64,000 nt of DNA from positions 1 to 64,000 of the forward strand of contig JACTAT010000075.1 in NCBI GenBank assembly GCA_014526335.1, given 5' to 3'. The notes under the pieces are model-generated. The model ran no database searches and had not been told where the DNA came from. It saw only the letters and a program-made list of their open reading frames with translations. Source of the stretch: Chrysaora quinquecirrha (lineage: Eukaryota; Cnidaria; Scyphozoa; Semaeostomeae; Pelagiidae). Positions 22,016-32,195 of the stretch are shown piece after piece; positions within the stretch are counted from its first letter, which is position 1, and the number at the start of each line of letters is the position of its first letter. The translations under genes and the position numbers were made by a program.

Positions 22016-22558
22016 CCATCGTCCTTCGGACATTGCTACAGCGTTGCTATTTTTTTCAAAGCTTCATCTGTGCCATATTTAGTAGAAGAGTCAATGAGCA
22101 CAAGGGTTGACGTTAATAAGACTTTAGCCAAAATGGCCCCATATACACGAGCAGAATTTTAAGCAAATGTGGTCATTTAAAGGATTAACAAACTGCCAAT
22201 CCGTGTACATGGTCCTTTTCGTCAATTTTTCTCGACCTAAAAGTCCATCACATATCCAAGGCACCGCTTAAGCAAAATAGTCATGGTCAGGAGGTGCTCA
22301 ACTTGCTTGCAATTTGCTTGAACTATTGTTTCTCTAATCTTTATTACCGTTTTCGATTAACCTGCAGTGACCTGACTGACAAAAACTTTGATTTTTGAAA
22401 ATTGAGAAAATTGAGTTGCTGCAATTGGAAATGGATATGCACAAAGTGCCTGATGTTGCTTGCACTGGTATGCAAATGGAAAGTCTGTCACTCAAACTCT
22501 TTAAATTTTTATGTATAACCTATTTTATTTTCTTTTTCATTTCGTTATGTTTTATTAG

Positions 22559-22642
22559 AAGCGAAAGAAAAATTTGGAGATTTGACAACAACTGTAGAAA
22601 TTATCGAAGAAAGACAGAAAAAGGCTGATGAAACTGTTCTCG
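22559..22642 (+). CDS. NLR2 coiled-coil exon 1 (28 residues)
   Basis: An 84-nt phase-1 exon with acceptor TTATTAG and donor GTAAGT. It reads (E)AKEKFGDLTTTVEIIEER then QKKADETVL(G). It is a close relative of the decayed NLR1 exon at 7310-7384 and of 33765-33848. Its four-heptad length and strand fit the NLR2 stalk. It lies 11 kb upstream of the next NLR2 exon, with the Helitron and a satellite between, so joining it to NLR2 needs transcript evidence. Confidence 0.65.
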
Positions 22643-23630
22643 GTAAGTCTGTTAATATGGAATCAAGTAACTCTCTGTTTGTGAAAAATTTATGTTACTC
22701 ATTCATTCAGGGACGCTGTGATAATTTTGCTTCTTAATGTGATAATTTTGCTTCTTCTAGTGAAGCCGAGTCACGGCAATATTTGTCATTAGAATCTAAT
22801 TGACTACCAGAAAAACTAATGCGAGCCAGGAAAAGCCTTTCCTATCTAGCCTGGGAAGCTTAATAACGCCAAAACAATTTACAACATTAATCATAAAATA
22901 AAAGCTTATAGATATGGTATAGAGTAAATAACAAAGACATGTCTCTATTACTAAACTCCTTAAAATGCAAATTAGTTTGCCCTTTGTTGTGGCCCATTGT
23001 TCAATTACACAAGAAAGGCTCTTTCCCTGGGCCACCTAGAAACCTGGTTCTTTTTTTGATCGAAGCCCTTTCTGCCCAGGTAGTGCATGCCGTATTTTTC
23101 TAAATGTTTTGAGAAACGTACGTTGGTGAAAATTTCGATTTTCTCTCGACTTCAACAAGTTTTGATTTTGATTGCGGCCATCTATTATGTTCCTTTCACT
23201 ACACGCACACTGCTTCTTTTGTCCTACGGAAGTTTTTTTCAAAGAGCGTTGTTTTCAAAGACTCACGTGCAGCAGTCTAGAGTTCTAAAGACACTCAAAG
23301 TTCAAAGTACAGGGTAAGAATGACTTGCAGCAGTTCAGAGTTCAAAAGAAATAAAACAATGAATTGATTGTCTTCAACAGAAAGTTACAATGAATTGATT
23401 GTCTTCAACAGAAAGTTTTGTTCATTCTTCATTCAATTCCTTATTTCAATACTGTTACGTATTCTCTTTTTTGAATGACAACCTTTCTAATTACCCATTG
23501 CCCACTGAAACTATTTTCCTTATTAAACTGACTAAATGACGCCCAACCCACAGCGCAGACGTAACTTTTGACAGTTGCACATTCGTTGTCAAAGCAAACA
23601 GGTCAAAAATTTTATCAACTTGCTATAAAA
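22643..23630. other. region between coiled-coil exon and Helitron
   Basis: Contains small direct repeats (GATAATTTTGCTTCTT near 22720; ACAATGAATTGATTGTCTTC twice near 23355-23410). The 5' end of the Helitron must lie here, but I could not identify it. No gene recognised. Confidence 0.45.
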
Positions 23631-23684
23631 ATGGTCAAGCAAATTATGGTCACATTTGAAAAGGACGGCAAAAAAGAATCAAAG
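23631..23684 (+). CDS. candidate first coding exon of the Helitron
   Basis: ATG then 17 codons, MVKQIMVTFEKDGKKESK, ending at a GTATGC donor. It is followed by a second lysine-rich exon and then the Helitron Rep exon, so it probably encodes the protein's N-terminus. Confidence 0.5.
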
Positions 23685-23815
23685 GTATGCAGTATTTTAT
23701 GTACTTCATATACGCCAACTTTTAAGGCTTAATCTTTATTTCTTTGCTGGTTCTGTCTTTTCGTTGCTGTTTCTGGTCATTTGGTCATAAAGGTAATTGA
23801 TTTGTTTCATTTCAG

Positions 23816-23940
23816 AAAATTACGTACAAAAAGCTGGGCAAATTCAAATCAACAGTGGCCATGTCGCTCAAGATTAATAAGCAAACAAATTTCTGCTTCG
23901 TCGACAAAGACGAAAATATAATTAGCAAACAAGCTTTATC
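23816..23940 (+). CDS. candidate second coding exon of the Helitron
   Basis: Acceptor TTTCAG, donor GTAAGT. It reads KITYKKLGKFKSTVAMSLKI and continues NKQTNFCFVDKDENIISKQ. The exon leaves two bases over. The acceptors seen at 24034 and 24047 do not restore the Rep frame, so either the true acceptor differs or an indel has broken this copy. Confidence 0.5.
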
Positions 23941-24047
23941 GTAAGTATACACCCTTTTTTTATAAGAATATCGTAATTTTTGCCAAGGCTTGAACTTTTC
24001 CATTGTTATTCTTAAATTTCTATTGTTTTTTGAGCAAATCCAAATAG

Positions 24048-27000
24048 AAGACCCAGTTCAGCAATTACATGTTCTGCACAATCAGCTTCAACAAAATGAT
24101 CAACCTGCACAGCAACCAATGCAAGAAGATATTCAAAATCCAGTTATTCAACCAGAAGAAGAAAATAATCAAAATGTTGAACCAGCACTACAACCAGCTC
24201 AGGATTATCCAGCTCCACATGTTCTTGGTAAAATGGAATATATTTGCGAACATTGTCTTGCTCTTTATTTTCCAGAAGAAAGAAATAGTACACATAGATA
24301 CAACAAATGCTGTTTTGCAGGAAAAGTTTCCCTTCCAAGAGTAGAGCCACCATCACATGCCATTATACAGCTCTATGAAGGTCTTTCTCCATATTCTAAT
24401 CATTTCAAGCAAAACATCCGCAAATATAATTCTGTGCTTGCAATGGCATCCTGGAATGCCCCAATTGACCGTCACCCTGGCAGGGGACCAAAAGTCATAA
24501 CAATTCATGGCCAAGCATACCATTTGACAAGTCAAGCTGACCCACCAGAAGGTCAGAGACGTGAATATGCACAGCCGTACATCTTGGACTCTAATCAGGC
24601 CTTGATGGAGCGTATTAACAATCCAGAAAACATCATTCTCCAACATGAACTATTGCGCATTCTTCAAGATGAGCTCATAGCAGTGAATCCATTTGCTGCT
24701 CAGTTCAGAAACATGGGCCAAATTCTTGAAAGGGAAAGGATCAATGCTGCAGCAAACAATCAGCCAGTTCCACCAGTACGCATGATAATGGCAAGACGTC
24801 CACATCAAGATCGTCGCTATGATGATCCAGTTGCAAGAGAAGTTGCTGCAGTATATGTTGGTGATGACGGAGCACCCCCAAATCCAGCAGACAGGGATAT
24901 TGTCATTTATCCAACTGCAGATAACAACACAATAAACATTAAAGCAACATCACCAAATGCAGATCCAATGACATACCCTCTGCTTTTCTTCAATGGAGAA
25001 CTTGGATGGCACACAGATCTCCAGATACAAAACCTCAATCCAGCACGTAACAGAAGAACAAGACTAAGTCTGAATGAGTTCTATGCATACAGAGTGGCAT
25101 CCAGAGAAGGTTTCTCTACAATTCATAATGGAGGCCTTCTTTTCCAGCAATACTTAGTGGATGCATACACAAAAATTGAAGGGAATGAACTTTCCTACAT
25201 CAGACAACACCAAGCAGAATTGCGAGTTGAATCATACCAAGGCCTCATGGACCATGTTCAGACACGAGCAGCAGAAAACAATGCAAATGTTGGCCGTGTA
25301 GTTATCCTGCCTTCTTCCTTCAAAGGTAGTGAGCGATACATGTACCAAAATTACCAAGATGCAATGACCATTGTGAGAAAGTATGGAAAACCAGATGTGT
25401 TTCTCACTATGACAGCAAATCCTAGGTGGCCTGAAGTAATAGAAAACATTTATCCAAATCAACAGCCAAATGACAGACCAGATATAGTAACTCGAGTCTT
25501 TGAACTCAAACTCAAAGAGCTACTCAAAGATCTTCTGGAACGACATGTTCTAGGCCGTGTCAAGGCTTATGTCTATACAATAGAGTTCCAGAAACGTGGT
25601 TTACCACATGCACACATTCTGCTATTTCTTCATGACGAAGACAAACCTCGCACAGCAGCAGATGTAGACAGACTGGTATCAGCTGAAATACCCGATGCCA
25701 GAGTGAACCCACAACTACATCAGCTGGTCAAGAAGCACATGATTCATGGTCCTTGCGGGGAACTCAATCCAACATGTGTTTGCATGGTTAATGGGAAGTG
25801 CAAGAAAGATTTCCCAAAACCTATCAACCAGGAAACCAACTTCAATGTCAATGGCTACCCACTCTACAGAAGACGTGGACAGCACACAGCAGAACTACGT
25901 AATCACAGAGTGAATGATTCCTGGGTTGTACCACACAATCAGCAACTTTTGATGAAATTTAACTGCCACATCAATGTTGAAATATGCACATCAATTGCAA
26001 GTGTAAAGTACATTTTCAAGTACATCAACAAAGGTTATGATTGTGCTCATCTGGAAATCAGAGAAAACACTGTCCATCATGATGAAATCATGCAATACCT
26101 TAATGCAAGGTATGTTGGACCACATCAAGCTGTTTTCAGAATCTTGCAATTCAAGTTACACGACAGAAGTCACACTATCATACGACTTGCAATCCACCTT
26201 CCCCTTCAGCAAAACATCTATTTCCGTGAAGGCCGAGAGGATAGAGTTCTTCATGTCAATAACAACACAACACTCACTGCATGGTTTCAGCTCAATCAAG
26301 AAGATGAGCGGGCACATCAGTACCTTTACCATGAAATTCCAGAACATTATACTTTTGACAAAAGTACAAAAAAATGGAAACGAAGACAGCGCCATACCAC
26401 AACAATAATTGGTAGAATTTATCAAGTCCAGCCTTCACAGCAAGAAAGGTTTGCACTAAGGTTACTTCTGCTACACTGTAGAGGTTCAACATCATTTGAA
26501 CACCTTAGAACCCTGGATGGCCAAACTCATGGCACATTTAAGGAAGCAGCAAGAGCAATGGGACTGCTTGAAGATGACAGAGAGCACAGAGCTTGCTTAC
26601 AAGAAGCACAGCTGATGAACATGCCTTATCAAATGAGGTAATTATTTGCTACCCTGATCGTCTTCCAAACACCATCAGATATCAGAGCACTTTTTGATGA
26701 ATTCAAAGAGGCCATGGCAGAAGACTACATTCATCAGGATCAGCAGCATTTCAATGATCCTACCATAAATTTCGAAGACAGGCATTTGCATCTTCTGTTG
26801 TGGGACATTGATACCAATCTGAGAGTTCACGGCAAATCAATAAGAGATGCAGACTTTGCAGATCTTCCACAGCTGCCAGCAAATTTTGTGCAACCACAAA
26901 ATGATATCCATCAAATAGATATGCAAGAAGAGCAGCGACTTGGTCAAGAAATGCATGAAAATCTGAATAATGAGCAAGGCCACATCTATGACACAGTCAT

Positions 27001-28449
27001 GGATGCAGTACGAACCAATTCGCAGCAAAACTGCTTCTTTGTTGATGGACCAGCAGGAACAGGTAAGACTTTCCTGTATAACACCATAGTACATAATCTA
27101 CAAGCATTAGGTATCAAAGTTATTTGTGTAGCTTACTCAGGCATAGCTAGCACACTGCTTATCAATGGTGCTACAGCACACTCAACTTTCCAAATACCTA
27201 TTCCCTTATTGCCACAATCTACTTGCAATATAAAGCGCCAAAGCGCAAGAGCACGCAGGCTCTTAGAAACTACAGTTTTCATATGGGATGAGGCATCCAT
27301 GAACCCTGCAAAAGCATTAAATGTTGTTGACATTCTCTTGCGAGATATAACACAAATAAATACACCGTTTGGTGGTAAATACATACTATTGGGAGGTGAC
27401 TTTAGGCAGGTACTTCCTGTAGTTTTAAGAGCAGGTAGAGAACAAATTGTTCAAGAGTGTCTGAAAACATCACATCTGTGGAGACATTTCCACCAATTTC
27501 AACTTGTAACCAACATGAGAGCTGTCCGGGACAACACATACCGACAGTTTGCAGACTGGTTGCTAAGAATAGGAAATGGTGAAGAGCCACAGGATGAACA
27601 AGATCAAGTCACTCTTCCTGATAACATAGTGGTACCATCACTTGAAGACATGCTTATATCTGTATACCCACCAACACAACCAGGTGAACCAAATCTCATG
27701 GTTGACCCTGAAACCATGTCAGAATGTTGCTGTCTCACTCCAAAGAATGAGTTCTCACATCAGATCAACTCTCTGGTACTAGAGCAGCTGGACACAGATA
27801 GCCGCACATATCTGAGCACAGACAGGGTGGTTACAGATGACCCCAATGAAGCAGCAGCATACCCAATAGAATTCCTCAATGCACAGACTCCAAGTGGAAT
27901 GCCATTACACAACCTCAAACTGAAGGTATGCTCACACTTATTTATCATATACTTTGCTGCATATTCAATTCTCTATTTTCTCGCAGATTTTTATGCTTAG
28001 TTTCCTAAAGTATATTATTCCATTTTTTTTAGCTTGGAGCAACCATAATTTTGCTGAGGAACATCAATCCAAAGAAAGGACTTTGCAATGGCACACGTCT
28101 CATTGTTCGTGACCTCAGAAATCATCTCATTTGTGCAGAAATCATTTCCAAAGAATACAGAGGACAATATGTCATGATACCAAAAGTCACTGTGACTTCC
28201 CAGGACAACACACTGCCAGTCAACATTGCAAGACTGCAGTTTCCGGTCCGATTGGCATATTGTCTCACCATCAACAAAGCACAAGGCCAGTCATTGAGTC
28301 ATGTTGGTGTTTATCTACCCCAACCAGTCTTCAGTCATGGACAGCTTTATGTAGCAATGTCAAGAGCTCAGTCATTCAACGGCCTCAAGGTTTTCACATC
28401 ACAAGACAACATCACAAAGAACATTGTCTATCATGAAGTACTCGCTTAA
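24048..28449 (+). pseudogene. Helitron Rep/Pif1-like helicase, one in-frame stop and one intron
   Basis: Rolling-circle transposase of a Helitron. N-terminal Cys/His segment YICEHC...HRYNKCC (about 24240-24318). Helitron helicase-like N-domain with MTYPLLFFNGELGWH. HUH motif GLPHAHILLF (about 25600). Catalytic tyrosine segment YIFKYINKGYD (about 26010). A TAA at 26639-26641 interrupts the frame, and homologous sequence (LFATLIVFQTPSDIRALFDE) resumes directly after it. The Pif1-like helicase has Walker A GPAGTGKT (about 27046), Walker B FIWDEASM, GGDFRQVLPV, then an intron 27926-28032 (GTATGC...TTTTAG, phase 0). The C-terminus LTINKAQGQSL and YVAMSRAQS ends at 28449. Apart from the stop the gene is intact, so inactivation looks recent. 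Read-through or RNA-level repair cannot be excluded. Confidence 0.92.
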
Positions 28450-29086
28450 TCACTTAAGCAACAACAGCCATGCTCACCTCAGCGCCAAACCAGTGCCCAG
28501 TGATCTCCCACCTCACAAGCAGCACACATTTGTGCCACAGTGAGTAGCAGCACACATTTGTGCCACAGCGAAATCACACAAACAAATGCATACATGTTGC
28601 AATTGTATGTCGCAGTGCACTAACTTGGCCCAGGCCTTCCACATGGCCAAGGGGAGCAGATCTCACACTTCAGTGAGATCCCGCAATATCTCATTGCAGC
28701 AGCTCCCCATTGCATGAGCATGCCATGGTACTTCATGCAGGCAACGAGTTTTGGTTTTACATATTCTCCGATCATGCCTATGGGAATATGTCTTTCCTTT
28801 CTTGGGAACAGTACAATTTTCATAGAAAAATTCCTCATAAGCTGTTCACAAAAAATGGAAAACTCAAACAAAGGGTGCTCCTTGACGCGGTGTTTGAGCT
28901 TATCAACTAATGCACCCGGCATTAAAAACTTCCACACTGCCAGCAGATGTTTTAATTTTCTGAACAAAAATAACATTTGTATATAACATATTTTCCCTCA
29001 ATAGACTTATTTATTCATTCGTTTTAAGACATAGGTATATAGCTACCAAATTCGCTTATAAAAAATCTTCCCAACAAATAGCAGAC
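28450..29086. other. Helitron 3' region, function unknown
   Basis: Begins with a short direct repeat (AGCAGCACACATTTGTGCCA twice, about 28519-28570). From 28620 to 28980 both strands are open for about 90-120 codons. The minus strand reads KLKHLLAVWKFLMPGALVDK and MIGEYVKPKLVACMKYHGML, which look protein-like, but I recognise no family. It may be a captured gene fragment, a common Helitron cargo, or chance. Confidence 0.4.
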
Positions 29087-29372
29087 TTACCTTGACACTC
29101 GCGATGCGTGTGAATATTAGTACCAGTTTAGCCTTGGAAAGACAAGATACCACTCAGCTGCCTTTTAACTTGCTGCCTTTTAACTTGCAGCCTTCTGAAC
29201 TTTCGCTAGAGTCTTGGGAGGTTGTGGGATGCCATGGGGAGCTAACCTCCCCGGACTCTAGCGAAAGTTCAGAAGGCTGCAAGTTAAAAGGCAGCTGAGT
29301 GGTATCTTGTCTTTCCAAGGCTAAACTGGTACTAATATTCATTTATTAATATTCATTGTCAAGGTTAAAGGC
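29087..29372. repeat. foldback repeat A, ~125-bp arms
   Basis: Arms run TACCTTGACACTCGCG...AACTTTCGCTAGAGTC and back, around a loop GTGGGATGCCATGGGGAGC. Within the arms CTGCCTTTTAACTTG is repeated in the left arm only. It lies between the Helitron gene and its candidate 3' hairpin. Confidence 0.85.
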
Positions 29373-29477
29373 TCGCCCGCATCACGGGCGTCAAGTTAAA
29401 AAGCTAGTCTACTTGTAATGGTAAACACATAAGAGAATCGATAAAAGGGTATTAAGCTGTGCACAAAGAAAGACCAT

Positions 29478-29567
29478 CATGAATGCGGACCCGATGCGGG
29501 CGAGCTTTTTACCTTGACACCCGCGATGCGGGTGAGTTTTTACCTTGTCACCCCCGATGCGGGTGAA
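29478..29567. repeat. cluster of CACCCGC-GAT-GCGGGTG hairpins
   Basis: Three short hairpins in minus orientation (near 29487, 29518 and 29550), each followed on that strand by TCAAGGTAAAAA-type sequence. Two plus-orientation relatives lie near 30040-30090 and one at 29374-29390. These look like multiplied Helitron-type 3' ends or a small satellite derived from them. Confidence 0.6.
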
Positions 29568-29825
29568 TATTAGCACCAGATTAGCCTTGGAAAGAGAAGA
29601 TACCACTCAGCTGCCTTTTAACTTGCTGTCTTTTAACTTGCAGCCTTCTGAACTTTCGCTAGAGTCCGGGGAGGTTGTGGGATGCCATGGGGAGCTAACC
29701 TCCCCAGACTCTAGCGAAAGTTCAGAAGGCTGCAAGTTAAAAGGCAGCAAGTTAAAAGGCAGCTGAGTGGTATCTTGTCTTTACAAGGCTAATCTGGTAC
29801 TAATATTCACCCGGCGTCAAGTTAA
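29567..29825. repeat. foldback repeat B
   Basis: Second copy of foldback A: same arms (AGCCTTGGAAAG...CTAGAGTCCGGGGAGG) and same loop, ending TACTAATATTCACCCG where the right-hand hairpin is truncated. Confidence 0.85.
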
Positions 29826-29831
29826 AAAACA

Positions 29832-29915
29832 ATTCTGAACTTTCGCTAGAGTCCGGGGAGGTTCTGGAATGCCATGGAGGACTAACCTCCCCGGACTCTA
29901 GCGAAAGTTCAGAAT
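29832..29915. repeat. foldback repeat C, short perfect hairpin
   Basis: Only the inner arms are kept: ATTCTGAACTTTCGCTAGAG through GGGGAGGTT, a 20-base loop with GAATGCCATGGAGG, then the exact inverse. The 32-bp arms are identical, so this would extrude readily. Confidence 0.9.
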
Positions 29916-30814
29916 TTTTTTTGAGACATGACATCACATAATCCTACACACTGGAGGTCACGTGAATGTAGTGCTAGAGAGGAAATGTTGGAAGAAAGAA
30001 TCTTGTCTTTCCAAGGCTAATCTGGTACTGATATGCGCTGGAATCGCGCGTGTCAAGGTAAAAAATCACACCCGCATCGCGGGTGTCAAGGTAAATTTCA
30101 AATACTAACTAGGTAGCTCGCAGGAAGCCTATTCTAAAATGCAGGGAACTCATTTCTGCTGTCAGCATGAGCAAAATTGATATTTTTCGAGAGAGCACAA
30201 GGAAACTCAGGAGAGAAAATTGCCACACGGACCTGATCAATAAATAAGAAAAGACAATGAGAGAGAGTTTTTAGGCCCACTGTCAGACCAACAGTTTTGT
30301 TTTCGCTGAGTTGCCAGCTCTGAGTGTCTGAAAAGTATCACAATTCAAAGCCTGTGCCTCATTCTACATACATGGTAGGTTTTTTTTGAAAAAAGGAACC
30401 ATTTATCATCACAAAAGTGAAGTAAACTTTCAGCCATTTTCGACAGTTTTCCTTTCTCCACATGCGTAGCGCTTTCGAACGGTCCACTTCAAAAGAAGCC
30501 GACTCTTCCAACAATAGCCTTCCGACGGTGAGCTGTCGAGCTTTTCGAATTTTATAATTAGTTTTAATTATTTTAAATAAGTATTTTTCTCCTTAAAAAC
30601 GGATTACGTTTAGAATACAGGACCACCTAGAAGTTATACTTTTTATGTTGTGAGCCTACAACCTACGGGTGTATCAGTGCATATGTACCTACACGGTCCA
30701 TGCGTGATTAGCATTTGTGGCCTACAGAAGGTTGGGAGCCCTAATCATGTCGACGTACAACCTGGAACTTACAACATAGGGTCATAGTTATATTTGTCCG
30801 CCATGCTAGGACCC
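29916..30814. other. region between foldbacks and the 100-bp array
   Basis: Starts with an arm fragment (ATCTTGTCTTTCCAAGGC, about 30000) and two hairpin units (about 30040-30090). The rest (30095-30814) is AT-rich, without a recognisable gene. TGAGCCTACAACC and nearby sequence at 30650 resembles TAGGTAGCCTACAATC near 33375. Confidence 0.45.
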
Positions 30815-32195
30815 TCCAATGTTTGTTGGGGGTAAAGGCTTTGTTTCCATCCTTTAATAAACGGGCGATATTCGGCGAGGGGTAATGGGTGTCTTATCGA
30901 TCTTTTAATAACTGGGGAATGTTTGTTGGGGGTAAATGCTTGTTTCCATCCTTTAATAAACGGGCGATATTCGTTGAGGGGTAACGGGTGTCTTATCGAT
31001 CTTTTAATAACCGGGGAATGTTTGTTGGGGGTAAAGGCTTTGTTTCCATGCTTTAATAAACGGGCGATATTCGTTGAGGGGTAACGGGTGTCTTATCGAT
31101 CTTTTAATAACCGGGGAATGTTTGTTGGGGTAAAGGCTTTGTTTCCATGCTTTAATAAACGGGCGATATTCGTTGAGGGTAACGGGTGTCTTATCGATCT
31201 TTTAATAACCGGGGAATGTTTGTTGGGGTAAAGGCTTTGTTTCCATTCTTTAATAAACGGGCGATATTCGTTGAGGGGTAAGGGGTGTCTTTTCTATCTT
31301 TTAATAACCGGGGAATGTTTGTTGGGGGTAAAGGCTTTGTTTCCATCCTTTAATAAACGGGCGATATTCGTTGAGGGGTAAGGGGTGTCTTATCTATCTT
31401 TTAATAACCGGGGAATGTTTGTTGGGGGTAAAGGCTTTGTTTCCATCCTTTAATAAACGGGCGATATTCGTTGAGGGGTAACGGATGTCTTATCTATCTT
31501 TTAATAACCGGGGAATGTTTGTTGGGGGGTAAAGGCTTTGTTTCCATCCTTTAATAAACGGGCGATATTCGTTGAGGGGTAACGGGTGTCTTATCGATCT
31601 TTTAATAACCGGGGAATGTTTGTTGGGGGTAAAGGCTTTGTTTCCATGCTTTAATAAACGGGCGATATTCGTTGAGGGGTAACGGGTGTCTTATCGATCT
31701 TTTAATAACCGGGGAATGTTTGTTGGGGGTAAAGGCTTTGTTTCCATTCTTTAATAAACGGGCGATATTCGTTGAGGGGTAAGGGGTGTCTTTTCTATCT
31801 TTTAATAACCGGGGAATGTTTGTTGGGGGTAAAGGCTTTGTTTCCATCCTTTAATAAACGGGCGATATTCGTTGAGGGGTAAGGGGTGTCTTATCTATCT
31901 TTTAATAACCGGGGAATGTTTGTTGGGGGTAAAGGCTTTGTTTCCATCCTTTAATAAACGGGCGATATTCGTTCAGGGGTAACGGATGTCTTATCGATCT
32001 TTTAATAACCGGGGAATGTTTGTTGGGGGTAAAGGCTTTGTTTCCATTCTTTAATAAACGGGCGATATTCGTTGAGGGGTAATGGGTGTCTTATCTATCT
32101 TTTAATAACAGGAGAATTTTTGTTGGGGGTAAAAGCTTTGTTTCTACCCTTTAATAAACGGGCAATATTTGTTGAGGGGTAATGGGTGTGTCCAG
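30815..32195. repeat. 100-bp tandem array, ~13 units, higher-order of two 50-bp halves
   Basis: Unit starts GAATGTTTGTTGGGGGTAAA and repeats every 99-100 bp with very few changes. Each unit is two related ~50-bp halves: GTTTGTTGGGGGTAAAGGC...CTTTAATAAACGGG and ATTCGTTGAGGGGTAACGGG...TTTTAATAACCGGG. Weak copies persist at 32550-32700. Open frames across it are by-products of the 100-bp period. Confidence 0.95.

Larger units (their letters stand above)
20768..22033. mobile_element. possible TIR-bounded insertion
   Basis: ATGTCCGAAGGAC at 20768 is inverted as GTCCTTCGGACAT at 22021-22033. The DNA between is absent from the palindrome arms. It contains a TATAGGCA repeat, a tRNA-like segment and a CAT microsatellite. 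No coding transposase; the target duplication is not resolved. Confidence 0.4.
14551..22472 (+). repeat. third, single-arm copy of the palindrome inner unit (interrupted)
   Basis: From ATGAAAATATTCAAGATC (14551) the sequence follows the palindrome spacer (50356-50472) and then the right arm. Matching blocks are 14551-14700, 16206-16309, 18656-19210, 20261-20767 and 22042-22472, the last ending at CACTGGTATGCAA (compare 55110-55521). Intervening DNA is later insertions. The homology begins at the first base of the spacer, so this unit has a defined left end. Confidence 0.8.
23631..29407 (+). mobile_element. autonomous-type Helitron, 5' end unresolved
   Basis: Core coding part at 23631-28449. 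A candidate 3' end has hairpin CGCCCG-CATCA-CGGGCG (29374-29390), 13 bases, then CTAG at 29404-29407 followed by T, the classic Helitron 3' arrangement. The 5' TC end was not found, so the start given is only the first candidate coding base. It sits in the presumed NLR2 intron and carries a foldback repeat (29087-29372) inside its 3' part. Confidence 0.6.

Noticed and set aside
21647..22162. 171-codon open frame rich in I and V, and its antisense poly-M frame
   Set aside because: It is a translated CAT/GTC microsatellite, not a protein.
29092..29766. Two similar plus-strand frames (SLALERQDTTQLPFN...)
   Set aside because: They read through foldback arms A and B; the similarity reflects the repeat.
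31602..31847. Repetitive K/P-rich frame across the 100-bp array
   Set aside because: Pure tandem-repeat translation.
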